In this document: piece after piece, positions 1 through 12,017 of the stretch | How the letters are laid out: every line of letters starts with the position of its first letter | Position numbering within the stretch: position 1 is the first letter of the stretch | Assembly (NCBI GenBank): GCA_028023455.1 | Contig: JAQFVV010000032.1 | Coordinates: 5,366,392-5,430,391 of the forward strand | Length of the DNA stretch: 64,000 bases | Direction: 5' to 3' | From: Epiperipatus broadwayi | Lineage: Eukaryota > Onychophora > Udeonychophora > Euonychophora > Peripatidae | Position numbers and translations under genes: made by a program | The notes under the pieces: model-generated | Database searches by the model: none | What the model saw: only the letters and a program-made list of their open reading frames with translations | Told to the model about the DNA's origin: nothing

Positions 1-455
1 TATTTAAATATTCCAAACACATTCAAATGTTAGTAATAGCACACAGGTTAGTATATGCTCAATGTTTAGAGAGGTATTATTCTCCCCATTTTTTCAGGTG
101 TTGCTGGCCTGACTTATGACAGTACTAGCATGGGAATTGAAACTGGATCTTTATATTCTTGAGTATTGAATCTAAGGGTTCGGGTTCAATTCCCATGCTA
201 TTACTGTCATTGGTCAGGCCAGTAACATCTGAAGAAGAGGGAGAATAATACCTCTCTAAACATTGTGTATACACTAACATGTGTGCTATTACTAACAGTT
301 GAATGTGTTTGGAATATTCAAATAAAGTTAAGTTTTTCTAAAAACATTCAGTACTCATAATAGATTATGGAAATAGTCCAATTTATAAATAAAACTAAAA
401 CCCATCATCACAAATCTTCAGGAAAACACATTTTTCAATTTTTTTCTGAATTCTG
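1..455. repeat. Head-to-head pair of Penelope-type terminal repeats (inverted repeat)
   Basis: Bases 1-141 are the reverse complement, with scattered differences, of about 185-325; a spacer of about 43 bp separates the arms. The right arm continues to about 455. The same sequence occurs in direct orientation at both ends of the Penelope-like element (48440-48735 and 51085-51515), including the motif at 235-241 (CTGAAGA), the block ending in AAATAAAGTT and the later block containing GGAAATAGTCCAAT. The right arm carries a tRNA B-box-like segment (GGGTTCAATTCCC) near 187. Penelope-like elements are known to leave terminal repeats in inverted as well as direct orientation. The left arm runs off the window edge, so the full length is unknown. 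Confidence 0.75.
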
Positions 456-517
456 CTTTGCTTTTCAGGTATAACTATTTTGTTTTTTGAAATTATCAGT
501 CGGCTTTGTTCTTAAAA

Positions 518-683
518 AAACAATGAGGATTGCCAATTCCTCTACTAGCTTTATGATAAATGCTTAGCCAGAGCCAGCACTTAAAATATCTCTGTCAGGA
601 ACCCCTCCCCAAACCCCTGACCATGGTTTCGTGCTTTGGCACTCCTCAGAGAGGTGTCAGAGCAGGTTCAGACACTAGATCTA
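518..683 (-). mobile_element. R1 repeat unit, copy 1 (166 bp, hammerhead-bearing, retrozyme-like)
   Basis: This 166-bp block recurs almost unchanged at 3642-3807; by eye only about four to five positions differ. Read on the minus strand it begins AGATCTAG and ends near GGCAATCCTCATTG. It contains a complete hammerhead ribozyme (599-669). There is no ORF. The flanks share a short A-rich string (AAAAACA) that might be a target-site duplication, but the case is weak because the area is A-rich. The size and lone ribozyme match the terminal unit of a retrozyme or a 'solo' remnant. It is clearly more GC-rich than its surroundings. Confidence 0.75.
599..669 (-). ncRNA. Type I hammerhead ribozyme, R1 family, copy 1
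   Basis: On the minus strand the core reads CTGAGGA (plus 643-649), a permitted form of CUGANGA. Helix II is GTGC-CAAA-GCAC, four perfect pairs. GAAA follows (plus 627-630). Helix III is the tiny palindrome ACCATGGT ending in the cleavage triplet GTC, so the cut falls between plus 618 and 619. Helix I is CCTCT/AGGGG (one G-U) next to the core, then an internal loop, then GAACC/GGTTC. All core nucleotides needed for cleavage are present. A very short helix III is typical of hammerheads in Penelope-like elements and retrozymes, which are thought to act as dimers. Confidence 0.85.
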
Positions 684-984
684 AAAACACCAACCCAAAG
701 CCAAGCTCTTAACTAAAAGTTATCTATTGAGTGGAAAATCTGAAATTTTCAGACATTTACATGTCTTCAAACCCAGCTATCTAACTTAAATAGCTATATT
801 TCACATTCGCTGTTGTCTAAATTGGCCGTGTTGTAATTCGGCTCTTTTTTTTTTTTTAATTATCTTTGGAATTAAGGACTTATTCCTTAATTCCATTCAA
901 TAAGTAAATAGAAAAGGGTTTACCTTCTATGTCTTGTATGTTTTAAATCTTTGATTTGGAGAAAATAAAATAATTTTGAGATTT

Positions 985-2830
985 TATTTTTATTAGCTAT
1001 AATGGAGTCAACATTAGACCCATCTCCATGACTCCTATCTAAAAAGTTATAGAAGAGGTCATTAAGGAAAAAATACAACAAAAAGTGCTGGACAATGTAT
1101 CTTGGTAACAGTTCTCTAGAAAATGCTCTTCAGCACTTATGGCAATCGGGGAGGTAAAAACTCTGATAGACCACATCAGTTCAAACCAATTGTCCAAACC
1201 AATTGCAATTCAACTGGACATTTCAGAAGCATTTGACACAATCAACATCAACACACTCCTATCAATTCTGAACAGTCTTAACATTTTGTTTCAAATCATC
1301 CATATAATTGAAAACTTACTATACAACCATCAAATTCATATTACTTTAAATGGATCATATACTAATGGCTTCTTACCCAATATTTCTATACCCGAAGGAT
1401 CACCTTTAAGTACCTTATTATTCATTTGTTATTTGAATCCACTGTTAAGAGAGATTGAAAATGCAATGCCTGGAGTTTACATTCCATGACTTAAAAAATT
1501 CATAAAGCTATTTGCTTACATGGATGCTGTCCTTGTCATGCTACCATCACAAAAACATCTGCCAACCCTTTACCATATACTAAATAAATTCTTTAATGAC
1601 TCACAACTAAAGTTCAATCCTAATAAATCAGCTTCTTGGAAAATCTCAACAGGAAAAAAGATTAACTCTAAATTTCTGGCTGAACCCCAGGACTTCCTAG
1701 GATTCCCCATATTTTCTATGTCAAAACATCTTCAAAACTCACTTCTTACCTCTACAACTCAAATTGTTCAGGCATTATCCAAAATATATCTTTCATTACA
1801 GGGAAAAGTTGCACTTCTTAATATAAAGGTTATATCCAAAATTGCTTACTATCTCCCTGTCATGACTGTTATGGACTATTTTGGAAAGAAAACATAAACT
1901 CCATTAGTATGACAAGAATGCAACTCCAATGCAAGGTAAATGGCATGTCATTGCATTCGATCCTCTTTTTAAATTATCAAAAATCCCACACACTAATATG
2001 CAACCTAATATTAAAACATGGCACCATAATCACATCTGTAACAATACAACAACTGACAGACCACTTCCTCACAAAAGGTGCTGGCTTGATAAAATATTCC
2101 AATATCTCAATCAACATCAAAACATCTCCAATAAAACCTTTAAATTCAAAATTACCATCTGGGAAGCACACCTAATATTAAATCCAATCATCAACAATAT
2201 AAAGCCCACAATAGGAATCAACAACCACAGAATCCCCTTATTCAAAATTTTAAAGGTAGAGCCCAAATTTCTAACTTTCTTGATTAAAGTCAACCTAGAT
2301 GCCATACATACCAACTATTTTTTATATTACAAAAGATTTCTAAACAATGTGAATCCTATATGTCCAATCTGTTAAACACAAGAAGAAACCTTTGACCACA
2401 TTATAAAATCATGTACCAGTCTTACAAACATCAGGATTCTCATTTTTCACAATTCAAAGATTAATTCTCAATAAAAGACTCCATCCAGAGTAGACACTTC
2501 CCAATTATTAGACTGTCTATTTGTCTGACTCACACCATCTGGAGTATTCAATGCAATACAGTTTTCACTTCTCCACCTCCTAATCTGAACCTCACATTTA
2601 TCAACCTCATCAACAAGATTAGAAATAAAGACTTAATACTCTCATCGAAATTTTTATATTATGAAACCTGGAAATTATTCCAAATACCGAAACCACCCAA
2701 AACATAACAAGTTACAGATCAAACTGATTTATAAACCTCCTCACCAAATGACTTATCACTCATAATTATTACATATGTATCTAAATACCTAATACATCAT
2801 ATACAATGTAATTCATTAATAAATTTATTT
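985..2830 (+). pseudogene. LINE (non-LTR retrotransposon) reverse transcriptase, decayed
   Basis: Interrupted plus-strand frames spell a LINE reverse transcriptase. Around 1005 a degraded YRPIS-like motif is readable. At 1210-1250 is the motif-A stretch LDISEAFDTIN. At 1390-1440 is a motif-B equivalent IPEGSPLSTLLF. At 1510-1530 the catalytic FADD box has become AYMDA, so the active site is lost. At 1610 is LKFNPNKSA (motif D). At 2245-2420 are the C-terminal segment FLIKVNLDA and a zinc knuckle (CPIC, stop, then H...C). Stops at 1487, 1895 and 2375 break it into pieces. The 3' end lies near 2830, where AATAAATTTATT gives way to A-rich sequence. The 4900-5820 copy belongs to the same family. 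I cannot assign the clade securely; an L1/Tx1-like group is possible. Confidence 0.8.
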
Positions 2831-2859
2831 TGAAAGTAAAACAAAAAAAGATATAATAC

Positions 2860-3640
2860 ACAAATTTGTTTTAAACTCTCTTAACTATAATTGGTTAATA
2901 TCTTGATAAAGTAATAAATAAAAAAATGATTTCAATTCATACATATTCTCACAATTATTTAGATATAACAATACTTCATTATATCAAAGTCTTAAAAAAA
3001 TAAATGAGACTTCGTAGAAATGCTAGCTGACTACTTATGAGCTGTGAATTAGAATCTTTTTAAGAACTTTAAACACTAGGATTCTTTTGGAGACTTAAAA
3101 AATAATATTTTGCTTACAGAAATTTCTCATCTTATTTTTTTAAACTTTTTTTATTAAACAGTATATATATAATTTTAGTTAATATTCGTTTATATAAGCT
3201 TTATGTCAGCTTTTAATCCTTCCATAAGAACAGCAGTTATAACTTCTGATACTATATTTTAAAAAAAAGCACGCACACAATATAAATAAAATGCAATGTA
3301 TATTTATATATACAAGTATATAATTAATTATGAGTGCCTATCTATGTTTTCCAAGAAAAAATATGTCCAATTTTATGATTAATATTTATTTATATCCACA
3401 TAAAGTGTAATTTATATTTTAGAATTCAAAATAGTTCATATTAATAATTTTATAATGTATATATATTAATAATTTTATAATGTATATATATAATTTTAAT
3501 ATCACCCCAAAATACATGTAATAGTTTTTTTTTATTAAAAAAACTAATTTTTTTATAAAATATAAAGATTACATAGTCAAAATAAAAGTCATAGATCATT
3601 TCATAGATCACATGACCCTATCTCTTAAGCTTGTAAGTTA
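2860..3640. other. AT-rich spacer, nothing recognised
   Basis: The stretch is very AT-rich, with a short direct repeat near 3440-3490 (TTAATAATTTTATAATG twice) and TA-rich runs. I see no coding, RNA or repeat-family signal. Confidence 0.5.
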
Positions 3641-3641
3641 T

Positions 3642-3807
3642 AAACAGTGAGGATTGCCAATTCCTCTACAAGCTTTATGATAAATGCTTAGCCAGAGCCA
3701 GCACTTAAAATATCTCTGTCAGGAACCCCTCCCCAAACCCCTGACCATGGTTTCGTGCTTTGGCACTCCTCAGAGAGGTGTCAGGGTAGGTTCAGACACT
3801 AGATCTA
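3642..3807 (-). mobile_element. R1 repeat unit, copy 2 (166 bp, hammerhead-bearing)
   Basis: Near-identical to 518-683 and in the same orientation, 3.1 kb away on the far side of the first LINE remnant. Both copies have the same two end points. The differences I see are at the left edge (cagtg versus caatg), at 'ctacaagc' versus 'ctactagc', and in the outer part of ribozyme helix I (gggtagg versus gagcagg). The close match contrasts with the heavy decay of neighbouring elements. It suggests recent insertion, recent duplication or gene conversion. Confidence 0.75.
3723..3793 (-). ncRNA. Type I hammerhead ribozyme, R1 family, copy 2
   Basis: Same fold as the copy at 599-669. The core CTGAGGA is at plus 3767-3773 read on the minus strand, and GAAA is at plus 3751-3754. 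Helix II is GTGC/GCAC, helix III is ACCATGGT, and cleavage after GTC falls between plus 3742 and 3743. Helix I has inner CCTCT/AGGGG and outer GAACC/GGTTC. The two differences from copy 1 in this region fall in the unpaired part of helix I, so the predicted ribozyme is unchanged. Confidence 0.85.
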
Positions 3808-3809
3808 TT

Positions 3810-4895
3810 TGCAGATATTTTTATTAATAACAATTTTGATTTTTTTTTTTTTTTTTACAAATAACAAAATAAGTATAAGATTTTCAGAATTGTATTTCAG
3901 TATTTTATTTACCTTAAGAAAAAATTCAAAATCGTACTTGTTGGAAAAAATCTTTGACATTTGTTTTGTGTTTAATCCTCAATTTAAAATGAACCTTTCA
4001 ATACTTAAATTCTTCATGATCATTGTCACTATATTGGTTGAATGATGTGTGTGTATGTTACATGATGGGATGTAAATGCTTTTACGTTTAGTCCCAATTC
4101 TTGGCAAAGGTCTCAACACAAATTCCAATCTATCACCTTCTCTTATTTGTTTAATTTAATAAAATAAATTGCAGTAGTGGGCTACTGTAAAAGAAACATT
4201 TTAAATATGCATAGGCGCAGTAATCAAAATAAGAAATTTGTACTTGTTCGGTATGAAGTATTATTAGTCTCTATAATAGTGTACCCTAATCTTTATTTAA
4301 TCCCAAAAGTGTATAGAACTTTAACTTTAAAAAAAAAAACTATTAAATGTAGAAAGAAGTTGCCTTAGAATTGTAATTTGCCAATGATCCATATGATGAA
4401 AGGATAATTTAAAAAATAATGGACATTAAAAAAAAAAAACTTATTTGTATAACATTCATTTATGGCAAAAAATAATAATAACGATGTAGTCAAGTTTCTC
4501 TATATGTTGTTTTATATTTTTTTCTTGCAAGTTATTTTTTAAATTTTAAAGAAATTATTTCATTTTGAATGAATTTTTTTTTTCTGAGATTACAATAATA
4601 TTTTATAAAAAAGAAGTCTTTAATTTTTTTTAGCAGTTTCGAAATTAGCTATTGTATATTACATCCAATATCTTATTTTTTTATGAGTTCAGTAGAGGGC
4701 TATAATTTATCTATTATTATTTGTAATTTTAAATTTTAAGCATATACTCTTAATTTTTTTCACAAATTTAATTATTGCTATAGCTTTAATTCCAAAAAGG
4801 TGAAGAATGTGGGAAATGGCCATTTTCTTTAATAAAGTTTAAAAGCATCGATATTTCTTCAGTTATTTCTTCAAATTTATATTATTTTTGTTACT
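3810..4895. other. AT-rich spacer, nothing recognised
   Basis: Long T and A runs. Short ORFs at 3809-4045 and 4177-4368 are low-complexity and show no family resemblance. No repeat or RNA signal was seen. Confidence 0.5.
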
Positions 4896-4899
4896 ATAA

Positions 4900-5820
4900 A
4901 TATTGGTCGAGCCTACAGACAGACCCCACCCAGATGCAGAAGCTTTTGGTTTCAACAACACATAACTACCATCCTGACAAACATTGGGGCCTTTGATTCA
5001 CTGCTTGCATCGAAGTTGACTTACTGGGACACATACCAGCTGATGTTAGGGAAGAAAATGAACTCCCCTATTCTGCTCTCAGTATCAGTTTCAAGACTTA
5101 TTAAATGGACAAGGTTTCTCAAACTTGAGCACAAGTATGTAGACTTCCTGCTCAAGGTCAACCTCAAGGCCCTTCCTACAGGGTCTTTCTTATCCCATCA
5201 AAGAGGTTTTAATATTGAGACCTTATGTCCAATGTGTAACAAGCAGGAGGAGACCATGGACCACATCTTATTCAGTTGTGAGTCATGGTCACACTTTCAG
5301 AGCCTGTTTCTGGGGAGATTGGCCATCCCCAACCGTACTAGTGTAATGTCTCCCCAGGCCTTTGAACAAGGGCTTTTTGCCAACGTATGGCTTAGCCACC
5401 TACATCAACTATGGGATCTGACAATATGATGCAAGGTATAGTTTGAGACGGGAACAGATCTCTGTCCAGATGATCTCCTGATAAAATACATCAAGAAAGC
5501 CAGACAAATTGATAAAAGAACTTGTCCTGACCAACTGGCAGAACAAACATGGAGTCAACTAAAGATGTAGCAGAAATACCATAACTTAATTCAGATTCCT
5601 TGGTACCAGCTTACATTATAACTGATTATGGACTTTCCATCCTTGCCTCAAAACTTTAATCTGTTCAATTTATCTTCAGTGGCAATAATATAGCCAGGGG
5701 TTTCTATTATGTAACACATGAAACCCTCAATATATAATATATGCAACTATCAGAAGTTACCCTCTTTTGTATTCTTAATTTTGTACAATATGCTATAAAT
5801 AAAGTTTTTTTTTTTTTAAA
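4900..5820 (+). pseudogene. LINE 3' end (5'-truncated), C-terminal zinc-knuckle region
   Basis: The open frame 5016-5429 encodes the C-terminal part of a LINE polyprotein. It has FLLKVNLKALPTG, then a CCHC-type knuckle CPMC-x10-H-x4-C, then a segment with NVWLSHLHQLWDL. This aligns with residues at 2245-2420 of the first LINE remnant (FLIKVNLDA, CPIC, H, C), so both copies are one family. Codons continue imperfectly to about 5570. The 3' UTR ends at AATAAAG followed by a T/A run near 5800-5818. The reverse transcriptase core is absent, which fits 5' truncation during target-primed integration. The copy is less decayed than the one at 985. Confidence 0.75.
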
Positions 5821-6122
5821 TGTATAAGTTAAACAGTGTGTGATTCGACTTACTAATGAGGTATGTTTTAAAGCATATTTTTGTTCAATTGGACTTATAG
5901 AATAAAAGAATCATCATAAACTTCCTCTAAAAAAATATAATATAAATTGTTTTATTCGAAGATCAGGGCCGAATCTTTCAGGAAAAAAAAATCTGGTGCA
6001 CATTTTAAAAAACAACATTTTAAGTTATCAAATAAACAGCTATAAGCACGTTCATTTAAAATTCATCTTATAAAACTTTTTTTTTCTTTGTCTTTTTTGT
6101 TTGTTTGGTTGTTTCTGAAATT

Positions 6123-6558
<436 letters not shown>

Positions 6559-6689
6559 GTGAAAATAAATAGTTAAGTATTTCGTTAAGTAGATTGATAA
6601 GTGATGGGTGTAGATAGTTAAGCAAGTCAATAGGTAGATAGGTGAACAGACAGATAGGCATATTAGAGAACCAAATAGATAGATAAATA

Positions 6690-8660
6690 ATTAGGGTAAA
6701 AAGAGAGATTTTGCCTGAAATCTTTTATAATTCTTTTTCTGATTAAATTTGATTATAATTTTTGCATAATTATATTTCAGTCGATAGTTTTATTTCTGAA
6801 GACTAAGGACTTAATCAAAATAATTTTGCTACACCAGATTCCAAAAAAGTGATCCTCAGAATATATTACAAAGAATATATTTTATTTTTTTGTAAGTAAT
6901 TGCGACGTGTATAAATAATGATATATAAATGTAATTAAAGAAGATAAAAGCAAGAAGCCACTTCAACTTTTTAAAAAAAAAAATCATTTAATTAAAAAAA
7001 AAAAACTGTTCTTTTATTCATTTAAAAAATAACAATACAAAAATTTATTAATTCCAAAAAAGTAAAATAAAATGCTTTAGTTTTATTGATAATTATTTTT
7101 AAAAATGTATAAAGCGGATGCAATTTTATTTATTACAAGCTATAACGTGTCCTTGCATAAATGTTTACAGTTTTTTATAATGTTTATTAAATATTGGTGT
7201 TTTAAAATAAAGCTTATTAATAGATGCTAATTTAAATATAATTCTTTTCTAAAGTGTAAAAAGTCATTATTTTTTAAATATAATTAACATAGAATTCAGT
7301 TTAGATTAGTAACCATCGAATAAATATAACTCTAAATTAGAATGGTTATATATAATTCAAATCTTATTCAAGCATGAATTACCATGACATTTTACAAATA
7401 AGTTCAGCTTTTTATTCACTTTATTACAAGAATAAAGTCTTCTAAAAAGGACATAGGTCACTATTCTTTTATGCTGACCAAATGTGGCACTAAGAATTGC
7501 TTTAGTAAAATTTTTAAAATCTTACAAAGAGTAAACAACATGGTTATTTAATATGCATAAACCAAATTAATGTAACTTTTAATCAAAGTTATGATAAAAC
7601 TATTAGACACTGAGCTAGAAATGTCATATCAAACATACATAACATGTGTATAAATAATATTTAAAAAGTTATTTGTTTTATGTACAAAAAAGATAGCACA
7701 AAAATTTTTATGTTAAAAAAAATATATATTTCAATTTTTTTTCTCATATGTCTTATTTCAATTTTGTTATATAGATTTAATATTTTATCAAGAAAATCAT
7801 TATATAGCTTTGAAACAATTTTATGAAATTTATTTTTAAACATTTTGCAATAGATTATATAACTCATGAAATATTAATAAAATTCCTAACAATAGCACTA
7901 GTTATATTAGGGAGTTAATTTTAAAGTGAGGAGTTTCCAGTTTATTTAAAACAAATAAATTTTTAAAAAAAATTATCAAAGCTATTTATGCTACCTTCAA
8001 TAAACATTTGATAGGTAGACAATTCGCTTGCATGTAATAACCACCAAGACTGGTTGTTCACATAACTTACTCTTTTTTTCAAGAACATTTCTCACTTCAT
8101 TAAACTATTGTTCCACACTGTAAAGTTGAGTAGATATAATGCTGTTTGATTCTCGATTCCAGATTGGGTGCTAGCTTTTTCTTTTATCAAATAGGACTTC
8201 AAATTTAAGACTATTAAAAGAGTTACAAATATCTACCTGATGTATAAACTGCATTAGTTCTAGATTTGAAACTCAAATTTTAGATAAAAGGCAGAATTTT
8301 GTCAAAAGATGAACATCAAGTTGCATTATCATCTGTTAACCATTAATTACTCAAGCTTACAATAGATGGCATTAAAGTAGAGCAAAAAACTATTACTGCA
8401 GTAAGCTAAAAGTGATATGTTAATTCCCATTTTTTTAGTTATATGCAAATTATTTACACACTATTGTTTTACAATTTATCAGTTAAAATCGACTAAACAT
8501 TTAGTAGTCACAAACTAACTGTTGCTTTAAAGATTAATGTCTATATTTCAAATATACCATTATTTATGTTTTTCTCTATATTTGTATTTGATTCTGATTA
8601 TATAGACATATAATGACTATGATATAATTCTTAGTTTAATAATTATATTTATAAATCCCA
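6690..8660. other. AT-rich spacer, nothing recognised
   Basis: No coding, RNA or repeat family could be named. The ORF 7661-7867 on the minus strand is low-complexity Lys/Ile/Phe-rich and unsupported. Confidence 0.5.
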
Positions 8661-8662
8661 TA

Positions 8663-9236
8663 CTGTTATTGTGTTATAGAATTTGTGGACTTAATCAGTG
8701 AGGTATTTAATAGCCTTAACCTCTCAAATCAAAATGCTTTAGATTCTCCTATTTATTTAGAAAGTAAGTTAAGATAGGAGTGGCCGATTTTGTCTTTTAA
8801 ATAAATCTTGCATTAAAGATTTTCAGAGGTCCTACTGTCATTTTTTCAAACACATAGTTTTAAGGCTATAGTCTTAATAAAATATTACTTTGCATAATGA
8901 GTATGTGCTTTAGAAATATAATTATTACAACTTTATATTATCTTAATAGATTTCTAAGTATAAGATCTCGACACTGATTCATTGTAAATTGAAGGATTTT
9001 GCAAATGTTATTGTGTTATAGAATTTGTGGACTTAATCAGTAAGGTATTTAATGGCCTTATGCTTTCAAATCAAAATGCTTTAGATTCTCCTATTTATTT
9101 AGAAAGTAGGTTAAGATAAAAGTGGCCTCTCTTGTCTTTTAAATAAATCTTGTGTTAAAGATTTGCAGAAGTCCCTATTGCTGTTTTTTCAAGCACATAG
9201 TCTTAAGATTCTAGCCTTAATAAAATATTAATTCTT
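8663..9236 (+). repeat. Direct repeat of about 230 bp (two copies, 343 bp apart)
   Basis: The block from TGTTATTGTGTTATAGAAT at 8663 to about 8893 recurs at 9006-9236 with scattered substitutions. Both copies share the core TCAAATCAAAATGCTTTAGA and end at CCTTAATAAAATATTA-like sequence. The spacer is about 110 bp. There is no ORF, terminal inverted repeat or hammerhead motif. It could be a segmental tandem duplication or two copies of an undescribed short element. The R2 solo unit begins 105 bp downstream. Confidence 0.85.
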
Positions 9237-9340
9237 AGTTTAACATAAACATTAAATTTAAACATTAGCATTAGATTTTATTGTACAAAAGCTAAAGTTT
9301 TACTAAATTATAGATCTATCAGTTTATGATTTGCTAAATT

Positions 9341-9532
9341 GAGCACTGATTATATATATGTGTGTGGCAGATGATAATCTGGACCAACTGATGAGTGTTG
9401 GTTCAGCACGAAATACATATATTGGTGATTATTTATCTTTTCTACATGTGTGTGGTCATGTGTATCAGTAGTATGAGATAGTGTGAATAGTTGAGAGTTG
9501 CTTGAAAGTCTGAGTTCAGATCCCCTATATTT
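9341..9532 (+). mobile_element. R2 solo unit (about 190 bp, hammerhead-bearing)
   Basis: It begins GAGCACT and ends CCCTATATT, the same two end points as the 183-189-bp blocks at 18188-18376 and 18660-18842 of the R2 composite element. This is what a solo terminal repeat would look like. It carries a hammerhead (9374-9432) and, near 9511-9526, GAGTTCAGATCCCC, which loosely resembles a tRNA B box. It is clearly diverged from the 18-kb copies but the ribozyme pairs are kept. I saw no convincing target-site duplication. Confidence 0.75.
9374..9432 (+). ncRNA. Type I hammerhead ribozyme, R2 family, solo copy
   Basis: The core CTGATGA is at 9388-9394 and GAAA at 9410-9413. Helix II is GTGTT/AGCAC (9395-9399 with 9405-9409, one G-U). 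Helix III is ATA-CA-TAT, very short and nearly palindromic. The cleavage triplet is ATA (NUH with H=A), with the cut between 9421 and 9422. Helix I pairs ACCAA (9383-9387) with TTGGT (9422-9426). After a three-base bulge it pairs ATAATC (9374-9379) with GATTAT (9427-9432). All canonical core bases are present, so it is predicted active; ATA triplets usually cut more slowly than GTC. Confidence 0.85.
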
Positions 9533-9539
9533 ATTCATT

Positions 9540-11940
9540 TTTTTATAAACTTTTTTCCACAATTTTTGATAAAAGATGTAAAAAATTTTGAATTTTATTC
9601 AGTCACAAGGTATGCAAAATTTAGAAATAGATTTAATAATAAATAACTCAAAAAATAGCAAATATAAATTTCTAGTGTCTTTACAACTCATAGATTATGA
9701 AAAAACTTCTAATTCCATTTTTGCATTTTTCTGCCATGAATAAAAGGATTAAATATAGGACAAGAGAAGCTTAGAATTTTTTTCAGATTTCAAACAGACT
9801 AAGATTTTTTTTATTAAAGCTTAAAGATCCCAAATTAATCTAAGTTGGTCATATGAATGTTGATTCATTGAATATAAAAGCCAAAAATATAATTGTATAA
9901 TAATTTTGATCTTTCCCATAGGTGGAAAAATTGATATAATCGCTCACAGTCTCTGAGTCCAAGATTAGCTTTAGTTATATTAATAAATAATTAATTCTCA
10001 AAAGTAAATATTTAATTGTTTTAGCTTTTAAAGTCAAATGTCTCTTTAGTGCAATGCACCATTATCATGACCTCTAGATGCTTATATACATATATCAACT
10101 GCAATAATGCTTTAAAACAATCTTTCAATGAAAGGTTATTTGATCAGTAATAAGGTTACAAGAATTCACTGAATAGTTCAAAATTTAAAAAAAAGAATTG
10201 TATATCAAGATGTTTCAATTTTTCATAAATTATTTTTAGCAATTTACTTGGATATTATTTCAATTCTTTTAGATTTGCATGTGACAATCTATTTTTGAGA
10301 ATTGCCTCCGACATAGAATCAAAAATTCACATTGCGTTTAAGCAATTCAAAAAATTATTGAAAATAATTAAATATTTAAAAAATTTATATTACTTGATAA
10401 CATAATTCTTAGTAGAAAAAATTGAAAAACTAAATAATTTGGTTTACTTAAAAGATTATATCTATATTAATTCATTTTATCGTATATAGCCTCAACTAAA
10501 TTATATACACATGTGTGTATGTAATAATTAATAATATGGTGATTTTATATATATATATGTAATATAAAAAACTACTCTTCACATATGCGCTATAGAATTG
10601 ACACGTACTCTTCTCCCACCATCCATTAGAGTTTGAACCTTTTATAAGCATGATTTTTAAATTGGCAAATTACATGCATAAGTTTAGTTTATATATAACA
10701 CAGGGAAGAAAAGGTTTTTTATTTTTAATTATCTCTGATACTGAATTTTGGTATAGATATATTGAAGGTGGTATTTATTTATTTAGGTATTATAGATAAA
10801 TAGGAATAATATATGTAATGTGTAATATAATTGACGAATATATATATGGTATGTATACATATATAGATATAGGTAATGATATATGTAAGAAAATGAGTCA
10901 TTTACAAGTAGATATAATGTTGTATGTATATATAATTAAGTATTAGTGTATATATATATATATTGTAGCTCTAACGAAGATTGCTGGGCAATTGAAACTA
11001 TCGGATAGATTAATTTTAATTTAATAAAATAAGCATTGAAAAAGTAAAAAAAAAAAAAAAGGTGGATTTGTTTAAATTCTTTGATACTGAATCTTATTAG
11101 ATTAAATATATGTGATAATTAATATTAAAGAGATTTTATATATAGTATAAACTACTTTTTACATATGCTATAGAATTGTTTTCTCTCCTGTTTTGTGGTT
11201 ATATTTTTCATGTTTATCTATCTATCTGTTTTTTTGTTGTTGTTCAGATAATCTTAGATATATCTGATCTGAAGATGATGTACAATCTTACTTCACAGTT
11301 CACATCTTTATCTTTTTAATTTCATTAATAAATGTTGCTCTGTTGTTCACTAATAATAGTTAATATTTTATATTCATAAACTTGAACCCATTAACAGACC
11401 TATTTATTTTTCCTAAAGCCTCTTCTGATCACTTTCTTTGCCTTTGTTACATTTTCATTTACCGTTGTCAAACTTCCTCCACTCACAACTTTGACGCCAT
11501 CCATTTCAGGTAAATACAATAATGATTATTACTAATTATCTTCGAAACTAGAGATTATCTTTAGCACAGATATAAACTTTAAACCTCAGTTAAAGATTAA
11601 TATATCTGACTTTTTAAATTTACACAAACATGGAGTTATTCGCCTTTCTCTGTCCCGTGTGTAAATAGATATAATAAATACCTCCATATTAATTTGTTTT
11701 TACTTTTTAATTTTCACTTACCCATTTTAAGTTTTATATCTAAAAACTTGAACCTATTCATAAAGTTTTTAGTTATTATATTTAATTAGATATATATTCT
11801 TAAAAATCAATTATATTTTTTTTTTATGATCGGTTATTTAGACAGATTATATATCTATTATCAACTGCGTTTCTATTGATCATAAACCGGCCTGCATAGT
11901 TTGATGCAGTAATAGAGTGGAAGAGTCTGGAAATCAAGAT
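9540..11940. other. AT-rich spacer, nothing recognised
   Basis: Contains TA-rich runs (for example 10540-10570 and 10930-10970), a poly-A at 11046-11060 and a pyrimidine-rich patch at 11395-11510. No coding or family signal was found. Confidence 0.5.
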
Positions 11941-12017
11941 CTATGGATTGTAGCCCAACTATATCTTTTTCTATACTTTGACTTCTTATGAACTCTCGGC
12001 AATAAATCGTACAATTG

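Noticed and set aside
185-300. Hammerhead ribozyme in the Penelope-type terminal repeat (CTGAAGA with paired AGAGG/CCTCT)
   Set aside because: The first core string and a helix II-like pair are present in all copies. GAAA is seen only at 51k (CTCTTGAAAT), there is an extra base beside helix II, and no cleavage triplet with adjacent helix I pairing could be placed. It could be a decayed ribozyme but does not meet the standard used for R1-R3.
1139-1897. Functional LINE reverse transcriptase
   Set aside because: The catalytic FADD is replaced by YMDA, and stops and frame breaks occur throughout.
9350-9562. Minus-strand 70-residue ORF
   Set aside because: It is antisense to the R2 solo unit and its hammerhead, with no protein-family signal.
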